Assembly (NCBI GenBank): GCA_014084085.1
Contig: NPFB01000107.1
Location: 68,289-132,288 of the forward strand
DNA length: 64,000 bases
Direction: 5' to 3'
Origin: Hondaea fermentalgiana
Lineage: Eukaryota; Sar; Bigyra; Thraustochytrida; Thraustochytriidae
In this document: positions 35,842-44,378 of the stretch, piece after piece
How positions within the stretch are numbered: the stretch's first letter is position 1
Layout: each line of letters starts with the position of its first letter
Translations under genes and position numbers: made by a program
Notes under the pieces: generated by a model
Seen by the model: only the letters and a program-made list of their open reading frames with translations
Told to the model about the DNA's origin: nothing
Database searches by the model: none

Positions 35842-37260
35842 CTATTCAGCGGGCTGTGCTCCTTCGTCGCGGACCTCTCTGCTGAGGTCTTGATCGAGAG
35901 CAATTTCAGCGGCTTCCAACGCCTCGCAAACCCATAGCGGGACATGCGCGTTGCTGTCCTCGGGCGGAAACTGCTTGCGCAAAAAGTCATTGACAAAAGC
36001 TGGATAGCGATCGTCAAGAATGGCTTGCCGCATACTGCGCACAAGCTCCAAGAGATAGACGAGATTGTGGTGAGTGACAATGCTTGCAACACCATTGTCG
36101 CTCGCTTGCTTGAGCAAAAAGTGAAGACTCGCGCGCGAAAAGGCTGGCTGCGTGGCGCCAGCACGTGCAGGGCGACATGCGCTGCAGGGGCACCCGACGG
36201 CAATAGGGCCGGCATCCTTGGCGAACTTGGCGTGCTTTAGTTTGATTGATCCAGAAGGGGTGAACGCGGTGCCAAAGCGGGCCGTGCGCGTGCCAAATAC
36301 AGAGTCGTACATGTCGACGCCGAGCGCACTGCAAACAACAATATCTAACGGGTGCCCGACACCCATCAGGTAGCGCGGCTTGTGCGCTGGAAGGTGGCGG
36401 CAGCACTTGTCGACGACGCGCCAAAATTGGTGCTTCGATTCGCCGCCTGCAAGGCCACCGATGGCATAGCCCGGAATATCTGCGTCGCGCTTGGCCATTT
36501 CGGCCAGACAGCGTTCGCGAAGACCCCCGGGCGAGACGTCGAGACCGCCCTGCACGATGGCAAAGAGATTCTGATGCTTTGGCCCGCTTTTGAATCCATT
36601 GCGTTCGTCCTCTTCCCCGCCGCGTTTGTGGGCCTCGATGCAGCGATCCAGCCATCGAATTGTCCGGTCCGTGGCCTCAGCAAAGCGTGCGTCATCCACT
36701 GTGCACGAGTGAATGACGTCGTCGAGCATCATGACGATGTCCGAGCCGATGCGATGTTGCGTGCGAATCGATTCCTCGGGGGTGAGCATGAGCTCCGTGC
36801 CGTCCGAGGGCGACTGGAAATTCACGCCTTCTTCGGTGATTTGCGCGAGACGCAAAAGTGAGACCATCTGAAAGCCGCCCGAATCCGTGAGAATGTTGCC
36901 GTCCCAGTTCATAAACTTGTGCAGACCGCCCATGCGCCGAATCACCTCTGCGCCCGGCTGATTCGCCAGGTGGTACGTGTTGCCCAGGAGGATCTGGCAC
37001 GAGATGGGCGCCTCCTTCATCTCCTGCGTGGTGACCCCCTTGATCGTGCCCTTGGTCCCCACCGGCTGGAACACGGGCGTGATCACCGGCCCGTGGGGCA
37101 GCGCCAGCGTCAGCGCCCGCGCGCGCCCGCACGTCTCGTCCACGCGGACGCTGAGCGCGGGGCCGCACGAGACGCCGCGGCCGCCGTGCTCCTCCTCCTC
37201 CTCCTCGGCGCCATGGCGGGCCGGGGCGCCTCCATCGGGGCCGCTCCGGCTCTGCGCCAT
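35842..37260 (-). CDS. QTRT1: Queuine tRNA-ribosyltransferase catalytic subunit
   Basis: 472 aa from the ATG at 37260. Exchanges guanine-34 for queuine in GUN-anticodon tRNAs. Typical eukaryotic TGT blocks appear: TPVFQPVGT, LGNTYHL, FMNWDGNILTDSGGFQMVSL, QLFAIVQGG-like (QNLFAIVQGGLD), GGLAGGESK, RYLMGVGHPLDIV and GVDMYDSVFGTRTARFG, with the catalytic Asp in the DMYD block. The zinc site is CPCSAC plus the His in VTHHN. The family sequence PTRTARFG is GTRTARFG here. A short disordered N-terminus holds a Glu run encoded by a CTC repeat (37187-37207). Being the QTRT1-like form, it should need a QTRT2 partner; none is seen here. It is divergent with the transporter at 37646. Confidence 0.97.
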   Translation of the reverse strand: MAQSRSGPDGGAPARHGAEEEEEEHGGRGVSCGPALSVRVDETCGRARALTLALPHGPVITPVFQPVGTKGTIKGVTTQEMKEAPISCQILLGNTYHLANQPGAEVIRRMGGLHKFMNWDGNILTDSGGFQMVSLLRLAQITEEGVNFQSPSDGTELMLTPEESIRTQHRIGSDIVMMLDDVIHSCTVDDARFAEATDRTIRWLDRCIEAHKRGGEEDERNGFKSGPKHQNLFAIVQGGLDVSPGGLRERCLAEMAKRDADIPGYAIGGLAGGESKHQFWRVVDKCCRHLPAHKPRYLMGVGHPLDIVVCSALGVDMYDSVFGTRTARFGTAFTPSGSIKLKHAKFAKDAGPIAVGCPCSACRPARAGATQPAFSRASLHFLLKQASDNGVASIVTHHNLVYLLELVRSMRQAILDDRYPAFVNDFLRKQFPPEDSNAHVPLWVCEALEAAEIALDQDLSREVRDEGAQPAE

Positions 37261-37645
37261 GCCGCCGCGCCCGCGGGCGACGGGCCGCCCGCCGGCCTTC
37301 TGCTCGCGCGGCCGCGGGCCTCGCTGGTCGCGGGTCTGGCTGCCGTGCTTGCGTGCTTGCTCGCCTGCCTGCCTGCTTGCTTGCTTGCTTGCTTGCTTGC
37401 TGCTTGGCGCGGTCGAGGTGGACGCCCTCGACGGCCCGGAGAAAGCAGAGCAGACCGAGCGAGAAGCAGCAGACGCGCTTCGTATCCTGGCAGGGCCGCT
37501 GCGCGCAGGCGNNNNNNNNNNNNNNNNNNNNNNNNNNNNNNNNNNNNNNNNNNNNNNNNNNNNNNNNNNNNNNNNNNNNNNNNNNNNNNNNNNNNNNNNN
37601 NNNNNNNNNNNGGGGCGGGAGCGGCGGCGGGGCGCGAGGCGCAGG
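37261..37645. promoter_or_regulatory. Divergent promoter TGT/transporter, interrupted by an assembly gap
   Basis: 385 bp including the N-run. It holds a (GCTT)n tract at about 37370-37405 on the TGT side. Confidence 0.6.
37512..37611. other. Assembly gap of 100 N
   Basis: Exactly 100 N, the conventional length for a gap of unknown size, flanked on both sides by very GC-rich sequence. Confidence 1.
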
Positions 37646-39292
37646 ATGCTGTTCCGGCACGCCAAGCAGAACCGGGACCGGGATGCGCTGAGGTACGAGG
37701 GCCCCAAGCTCGTGGTGGCCGTGGTGGTCTTCCTGGGCGTCTCGGCCGTGATCCCTCTGTACAACAAGGTCGTCTTCGACGGCGTCGCGGGGGATAAGGG
37801 GTTCCCGTATCCGCTGACGACCACGCTGCTGCAGCTCGGCTTCACAGCCGTCGCGCTCACGGTCGGGGACGCTTTGCGGAGGGCCTGGCGCGTCGCCGCC
37901 GTCAAATACGCTGACGCGTACGCGTACGCCGAGGTGGGAGGGCTGCGCCTGCGCCGCGACAACGCCGTGGATGCGTCAGAGAGCGATGCAAGTGTCTCAA
38001 GCGCGCAGAGCGAGCCGCTCACGACCTTGGACGAAAGCGCCCGCCTCATTGGAGATGGCCTCGCCGAGGATGCTCACGCGAGCAGACGAGGCGCGCAACG
38101 CGAACAGCGAGGCGGCGACCTCGAGGCGCCAGGGGCCCAACGAACACGACACCACTACCAAGAGCGTGTACGCCCACAAGAAGTGCAAGAGGCTCGAGGT
38201 TCACGAGGCGTCGCCTGTCCACCAGGGACAGAATCGATCGAGTCAGGCCGCGGTGTCTCGTGGAGCGAGGAATCCTATATTGGTGACCCTCTCGACCAAA
38301 GTTGGATCTTTGGCCCCGAGCTCTGGTATAAATTTCGAATTACAATGCCCATAGGAACACTCTTTGGTGCCAAGTACGCCGTGACAAACGTTGGGCTCAA
38401 GCTAATGCCGTTGGCTCCACACCTGTTGCTTCAGGCGACCGACCTCATGTTCACTGTTTTGTTTGCGCATATGATCAATAGGGAGCGACTCAATCGACTC
38501 GAGCTCACTGCATGCGTTGGTTCTACGTTAGGCACCGTGCTTGTAGCGTACCGCACAAACCAAATCCTTCCGCCAGGGACGGGGTTATACGCGATCACCG
38601 TCAACTTGGTGAGCCCAATCTTGCTCGGACTGTGTGTGACCCTACTGCGCAAAGCCTCTCACCATCTCCTCGTGCGCGAAGCGGGCCCCTTTGGTCGCGT
38701 CCCCGGAATGAACCCTGTCGAGCTCACGGCCATCAAGCTCTGGTGGAGCTGCTTTGTAATATTTCCCTTTGTTATTCTCTTCGAGGATGGCGGCCTCGAG
38801 CACCTTGGCGTGAACACGTCTACGGTGTCAGTGCCTGTTTCTGAATTTGCCCGAAACGAGAGCCCCGCGCTTTGGTGCGCGGCGCTCGGAGGTGGAATTT
38901 TTATACTCGTCTTTCAGGTAAACATGACGTGGATGAGCACCATGGCGACCGCCGTCACAGTGGGCGTGATTGGCAGTCTCAAGATTTTTCCACAGTGGAT
39001 TGTCGCGGTTCTCTTTGCGCGAAGCCTTGATTTGAGCTGGGCCAACCTTTCCGGGGCTACTATGTTGCTTGGCTTTAGCCTTCTCTGGACGTATTCACGC
39101 TACGACTCTGCCATGACAGACTCGAGGCTCCGCTACAAGTCCAAGCCGACAAAGAGGCGCTCCGAGTCAATTCGTCGTCAAATCATCAAAAAAGGCCGAG
39201 CTACGAGCGGTTACGGGTCCACGGGGGGCTCGAGCAGCAGCAGCTCGGCGAACGAGGCGACCGCTACTCTCGCGCGCCAAGCCCCGAGTTGA
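37646..39292 (+). CDS. Triose-phosphate/nucleotide-sugar transporter family protein (SLC35-like)
   Basis: 548 aa from the ATG at 37646. Drug/metabolite transporter superfamily; such proteins exchange sugar phosphates or nucleotide sugars across Golgi, ER or plastid membranes. About ten hydrophobic helices are seen: one pair near residues 22-75 and the rest from about 225 to 495. A hydrophilic loop of about 150 residues (85-225) separates helices 2 and 3, much longer than usual. Within it the stretch around 38090-38215 is Arg/Gln/Gly-rich in this frame but looks more natural in the +1 frame (for example EHDTTTKSVYAHKK). Two compensating indels are possible. The C-terminal tail is Lys/Arg- then Ser-rich. 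The substrate is not deducible. Confidence 0.85.
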   Translation: MLFRHAKQNRDRDALRYEGPKLVVAVVVFLGVSAVIPLYNKVVFDGVAGDKGFPYPLTTTLLQLGFTAVALTVGDALRRAWRVAAVKYADAYAYAEVGGLRLRRDNAVDASESDASVSSAQSEPLTTLDESARLIGDGLAEDAHASRRGAQREQRGGDLEAPGAQRTRHHYQERVRPQEVQEARGSRGVACPPGTESIESGRGVSWSEESYIGDPLDQSWIFGPELWYKFRITMPIGTLFGAKYAVTNVGLKLMPLAPHLLLQATDLMFTVLFAHMINRERLNRLELTACVGSTLGTVLVAYRTNQILPPGTGLYAITVNLVSPILLGLCVTLLRKASHHLLVREAGPFGRVPGMNPVELTAIKLWWSCFVIFPFVILFEDGGLEHLGVNTSTVSVPVSEFARNESPALWCAALGGGIFILVFQVNMTWMSTMATAVTVGVIGSLKIFPQWIVAVLFARSLDLSWANLSGATMLLGFSLLWTYSRYDSAMTDSRLRYKSKPTKRRSESIRRQIIKKGRATSGYGSTGGSSSSSSANEATATLARQAPS

Positions 39293-39816
39293 ATGAACGA
39301 TAGGATACATGAATGTAAAAGAGGATCCTTTTCTTTTTTCCTTTGCTCTAAAGTCTTCCTTCACTCTCTCGTTTGCTTCCTTTCACTCCTCGTCTAGGTA
39401 TAGGCTGCCTAAAGCTAGCTATGGCTCCCTTGCTTGCTCGATCAATAATAGAACAAGTAAGAAATAAGAACACGTAAAAGAACAACGTTACCTTTTTCGG
39501 GGCGGTTATAATCGGTTACGGTGCGAAGGTTCACCGCCGTTTCGCCGTTGTGGCGAAGATCAAACCCAATCGACCGAGCCACGCCGCGCAAGCAAGCAAG
39601 CAAGCCCGCCCGCGCCGGCCGCTCGTTCGCACGCGCACGCCCCCGCGCGCCTTCCAGCCGCCCCCTCCCTCCTCGCCCGCTCGCTCGCATCCTCTTCGGG
39701 CATACGCCACGTGACGCAAGAGGGCTTCGCGTTCATCGCGGGGAGCGAAGCTTCTTCTTCTTTCTTCAGTTTGCACGCGGAGCGAGAAAGCGAGAGCGAG
39801 CAAAGCGACAAACACG
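39293..39816. promoter_or_regulatory. Transporter 3' flank and proteasome beta-2 promoter
   Basis: 524 bp. It contains an (AAGC)n run at 39589-39606, a GCTCGC repeat near 39675-39687 and a CACGTG at 39708-39713. Confidence 0.5.
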
Positions 39817-41062
39817 ATGGTGGAGGAAAACCGTGCCGACAAGTCGTTCCCGCACGTGGACGGCGGCTTCAACTTTGAGAACTTCAAGCGGAATGTCTCC
39901 TTCATGAACAGCGACAGCGGCATCAAGGGCACCATGCCCAAGGCCTGGAAGACCGGTACCACCATTGTCGGCGTCGTCTTTGATGGCGGTGTCGCCTTGG
40001 CCGCTGATACGCGCGCTACTGGTAATGTCATCGTCGACAAGAACTGTGAGAAGATCCACTACATTGCGCCAAACATCTATTGCTGTGGCGCAGGTACAGC
40101 CGCAGATACCGAGATGACCGTAAGTTCGATCTCGATCCTCCAGGAGCCGTTGCGGGATACGCACGATGTCCTGCGTGGCATTAGACTCTTTCGCAGCCTG
40201 CGTACGATCGTGCGCCAATTCTATTCCTTACTCGATGACTAACTCTCGACTTTACGTGCACACCTTTGTGACGTCTCGCGCTTCCTCCTCTTTCTCGTCT
40301 TCTTTTGTTTCTTTCTATTCCTTCTGTTCCTGATCGCACAGACTGGCCAGATTAGCTCCCAGCTGGAACTGCTCCGCCTGAACACCGCAAAGTCGTCGCG
40401 CGTCGTGACCGCCATGACAATGCTCAAGCGGCACCTCTTCAACTATCAGGGTCACGTTTCGGCGGCCCTCGTCCTTGGCGGCGTTGACGCCACTGGCCCG
40501 CATCTCTAGTAAGTTTACCTTCCATAGATGGCTTGAAACCGTCTTGACAAGTGAATTCGCACCGCGTGCTAACTGACTGCTCATTGTCTCCTCTTCTCTC
40601 CCCATTGTTCATGTGATCAATCGATCGATCGATCTGTTCTTTTCTTTTTTGGAATCTGTGGTATTTCTATAAAACAGCACGGTCTACCCGCACGGCTCCA
40701 CGGACAAGCTCCCATATGTGACAATGGGCTCCGGCTCGCTCGCAGCCATGTCCGTCTTCGAGACTAGCTACAAGGATAATTTGACCGAGCAGGAGGCCAT
40801 CGATCTCGTTGCCGAGGCCATCAAGGCCGGTATCTTTAACGATCTCGGCTCCGGCAGCAATGTCGATGTCTGCATTATCACCAAGGACAAGGTCGACATG
40901 AAGCGCAACTTCATCACGCCCAACGACCAGGGTCCCCTGCGCGCCTCCATCAGCAAACCAGCTACCTTTGGCTACTTCCCGCCCGGCACGACCAAGGTTG
41001 TATCTACCGACATCGAGACCTTTGCCACTGTCACGACCGATGTCGAGATGCTTGAGGCGTAA
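39817..41062 (+). CDS. PSMB7: 20S proteasome subunit beta-2 (PSMB7), three exons
   Basis: Trypsin-like catalytic subunit of the 20S core. Exons are 39817-40119, 40342-40508 and 40678-41062, giving 284 aa (human 277). The introns are GTAAGT...AG, 222 and 169 nt, in phases 0 and 2; joining them restores the family sequence ([17 protein letters not shown] and [27 protein letters not shown]). The propeptide is 47 residues; cleavage after KTG leaves Thr48 as nucleophile (TTIVGVVF). Asp17 of the mature chain (AADTRAT) and the Lys of NCEKIHY complete the active site. The second intron contains a TCGATCGATCGATC run. Among the plus-strand genes here it is unusual in having introns at all. Confidence 0.97.
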
Positions 41063-41893
41063 AGAAAGTCGAGAAACAAAGACCCCTGGGGATGTCCTTG
41101 CTTTGTCCGGGTCCCTTTCTTCTCTCCCTTTCGGCGCTCGGAGGCGCTCGGAATGAGGACTCCAGTGCGCCCGCGTGGTTCTGGTATACAAAATTAAAAG
41201 AGGTTTCCTTTTCTTGCCTTCGTTTGGTTAGCGAACGTCCTCGAGGGTCCTCGCCACGATCTGTGCTATGAATGGCATCGATGGAGAAGCAAGCCATGAC
41301 AGTCCGTGTTTCTTTCCTCTCTCGCAAAACTTTCGAGAAGATTTCTGTTTGCCTGATTGGAAACGCGGTCACAGAAGGGTATCTCCGAGGTCGCCGTCAT
41401 AGTCAATAGTATACGTGTAAGGATCTCTACGTCTCGCGCTCACGTGGGCCTCACTTTTGATAGCGCTCGCATTGCAGCTTTTTCGTTCCGCACTTTCCCC
41501 CGGAAGTATCGATGCGATCTTTTCTCAAAAGGCAACAAGTTCTGTCAGCGCAACAACTTTGCTTCTCGCTTCCTATGTCAGATTGCGGCGTTTAGCCTTG
41601 GCAGCCCATGGACGGTGGTGCGCGGTCAACTGCAAACTACTCGCGTGGCTTGCGGCTTTTCGATCTCTTCAGTTTATTGCCAGCTCTGCTGCTGATGGCA
41701 TGCACAATACCCCAACAAGAGAAACACGCACGCTTCGCAGGCAGGAACAACGCTGCGCAGGCCGGCGTGCAGGCGCAGGGCAGTGCATGCACGGACGCTG
41801 AGCAGGCCCTGGGCAAGACGGGCTTGAGACGTGGCGAGCGAACCCTCCCTCCCGAGCAGAAAACAGAAAAGACAGAAAAGGGCTCCACTCAGG
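41063..41893. other. Region between PSMB7 and the lectin gene
   Basis: 831 bp. Plus-strand frames from 41457 to 41943 are compositional. The gene upstream and the lectin gene are in the same direction, so this holds a 3' UTR then a promoter. I see no RNA gene or repeat of note. Confidence 0.45.
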
Positions 41894-43798
41894 ATGGTGC
41901 CGCCACGACAACACACGCGAGCGCAGACTCGAAGTCCCTTTAGGATAGCACGGGGTCTTACCCTGCTGACCATCGCAAGCTCCGCGAGAGCAGCGCTTGG
42001 CATGGAAAACTTTCGCTTTCCTAATTTCCAGAACAGACCGCACCTCAACCTCAACGGCGACGCCGTCGGCGAGGTTGGCGAGCTTGTGCTCACGCAAGCG
42101 CAAACGCATCAAGTGGGTGCAGCATGGTTTGACCAGCCCGTTCGCGTCGATAATGGCTTCGTCTCCCAATTTGGATTCTCCATCACAGAAGTCGAAAATA
42201 CGGGCGGAGAAGGCTTCGCCTTCGTCTTGCAGTCCGCCGGACCGTACTCGATTGGAAACAGCGACGCCGGCCTCGGGTACGACGGCCTAGGATCAGGCCT
42301 TGCCATCGAATTTGACACTGCACAAAGTGCAGAAATGGGTGATCCAGCGACGCCCCATATTTCGGTCCATAGCGGGCTTTTTGGCGCAAAGCTGAGCGCC
42401 AAGGAGCCCGAACTCGCGGAAAAGTACTCATCACCCTGGGAAGATCTTGCTCTCTACGATGAGACCCTCGAGAATCGCCTTCGCGCTCGCTTCATTACCA
42501 TCACGTACGAGCCCTCCGACGGCATTCTCAAAGTCTCACTTTCGCACAAGAGCGCCGACCGGCGATACGTTCACAAGGATCTCCTCTCGACGCAGATTGG
42601 TGCCATTTCAGGCGAGTATCACGTTGGATTCACCGCAGCAACCGGAAAATCTTTTGCCCGCTTTGCGCTACTCAGCTGGGCTTTTGAGTGCGCAGGTCCC
42701 GGGGAGACGCAAAGTCAAGTGCGAACTTTTTGCAGCCAAGACTTTGACGGACCAAATTGTGCCGTGACCAACGAGGTTGCCGAACGCGAGTGTCCTCGTC
42801 GAACAGCTTGCAATGTGTGTACTGAAGACGTCTACAACTGCGCATGGTGCTCTGGAGGCAACGACGGAGACTCCGGTCACTGCGTCGTTGGGACCGTGGA
42901 AAATATTCGAGAGTGCTCGGCAGTGGCCCTCGAGCCATTGAGTTGCTCTGCCGGGCTTTCTCACATTTGGATTTATCTTTTGGGCGTGGCTTTTTTCGTC
43001 ATTATTGTCTTTGCATTCGTGCTTTTCCGAATGCTTCCAATGGTGCAGTCTTTTCGAGCGATATCATTGCTCGTCGCGCTCGTTGGCGGAGCACTCTCGG
43101 GAATGGTGCTTTCGTACTTTATCTCCATTTCTCTCGTCGAAATTTCCGAAACCACCTTTTTTGGAATCGCCTATGGGTTTTTCTTTTCTGTGCAGTTCAT
43201 CCTCATTAGTGCGCACCTTGTGAAAATTGAGATTCCGGAGCGTGGCTGGTGCAGCGCGCATGTGATCTTGCTCATCATTTGTGATGTCTGGGTTTTTCTC
43301 TCTGCAATTGCGTGCTTTCTTCTTGATCGTCGTTTCATTCACTGGCTCCCAGAGGCGCCCAAGGTTCTCTTTTACACGGTGCTGGGTGCATCGCTTAACT
43401 TTTGTCTCGTCTTCTCAATCGCCGAAATCACCGATGAGGTGATGCATAAATGTTCGGAGCGTGGGGGTCACGGAGCAAACATCGCCTCAACTTTCGATAC
43501 AAGGCGAGGAACGCGACGATCCGCCGTCGTTAGCTCACAAGCACGTGTTGCTCTTCTCGCAGCGGCGAGCATGCTTTCTGGAACCTTTTTTGGATTCATG
43601 TTTGGTACCTTGCGGATTGAGGAGGAATCACAGTATCGAGTCGCACTTGCGCTGCAGCAGGAGGCTGCGTACACTTATCCAGTCGGAGCGCTCATCGGAG
43701 GTGTGTCTGCCCTCCTTTACCAGCTCGTTCAGCTTCCTTTGGCTAGCGACGAGCAAATTGATCGCATCTTGCGGGAATCCGGCCGAGATGGCCTCTAG
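41894..43798 (+). CDS. L-type lectin / PSI-like / seven-transmembrane protein
   Basis: 634 aa from the ATG at 41894, which gives a basic start, a hydrophobic stretch (GLTLLTIASSARAAL) and a likely signal peptide. Residues about 40-275 match the legume-type lectin fold: AWFDQPVRVDNGFVSQFGFS, GEGFAFVLQ, GSGLAIEFDT, ITYEPSDGILKVSL, YHVGFTAATG. A Cys-rich PSI-like segment follows (about 285-350), containing CNVC, a CAWC block and later Cys. Seven hydrophobic helices come after it: starting near residues 357, 384, 420, 453, 492, 565 and 592. The layout is that of a surface sugar-binding receptor, with a lectin ectodomain on a 7-TM body. The 7-TM part has no GPCR motif that I recognise. Ligand and signalling role are unknown. 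Confidence 0.82.
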   Translation: MVPPRQHTRAQTRSPFRIARGLTLLTIASSARAALGMENFRFPNFQNRPHLNLNGDAVGEVGELVLTQAQTHQVGAAWFDQPVRVDNGFVSQFGFSITEVENTGGEGFAFVLQSAGPYSIGNSDAGLGYDGLGSGLAIEFDTAQSAEMGDPATPHISVHSGLFGAKLSAKEPELAEKYSSPWEDLALYDETLENRLRARFITITYEPSDGILKVSLSHKSADRRYVHKDLLSTQIGAISGEYHVGFTAATGKSFARFALLSWAFECAGPGETQSQVRTFCSQDFDGPNCAVTNEVAERECPRRTACNVCTEDVYNCAWCSGGNDGDSGHCVVGTVENIRECSAVALEPLSCSAGLSHIWIYLLGVAFFVIIVFAFVLFRMLPMVQSFRAISLLVALVGGALSGMVLSYFISISLVEISETTFFGIAYGFFFSVQFILISAHLVKIEIPERGWCSAHVILLIICDVWVFLSAIACFLLDRRFIHWLPEAPKVLFYTVLGASLNFCLVFSIAEITDEVMHKCSERGGHGANIASTFDTRRGTRRSAVVSSQARVALLAAASMLSGTFFGFMFGTLRIEEESQYRVALALQQEAAYTYPVGALIGGVSALLYQLVQLPLASDEQIDRILRESGRDGL

Positions 43799-44378
43799 CT
43801 GCGCCCTTTTTCGAGCTGGTGAATGGAGAGAGCATCGTATTCAAACGCGCGCACGCGTGCATCATAATATGTCTGAAACGGAAATGGAAAGGCCAAACAG
43901 CTAAAAATAAACCCAGCCACAGCATCAAATGAAAAGAAAAGAAATAATTCCAAGTATTTCTCTCTTTTATGTCTTGGAATGGTTTTGTGTCGTGGAATAG
44001 AAGCCCAATAATGGGAAGGGGGAGGGGAAAAGGACTACAACACTTGACTTTATCAAACTCACATTCAGTACGCACACGTGAAATTGCATACTCTGTTTGA
44101 AGCGATATTTTCCGACCCTGGAAAAGGGTGGAAAAAGAAAAAGGCGTCGTGATTCTCGTCTGATTTGATGGCGTCGCGCACAGCTGAGTTGGACAGCCTG
44201 ATCCTGTGCAAGCGTCGACAGCGCAGGTATACCTGCACACCGCGCACTAAGATTATTTTTTAAAGACAAAATGGAGTCGGCAAAAATTTCCTCGTCAAGC
44301 TCCTTCTCCAGTAGCCCGGCTCAGAGGAGCTTCGAATGAACGCGGATGAAATCAATATTCTTTCGAGCAGAACATGAT
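43799..44378. other. 3' intergenic region between convergent lectin and C2/EF-hand genes
   Basis: 580 bp, AT-richer than its surroundings, with A-rich runs near 43928-43945. Expected to contain both 3' UTRs. No gene is seen. Confidence 0.5.
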
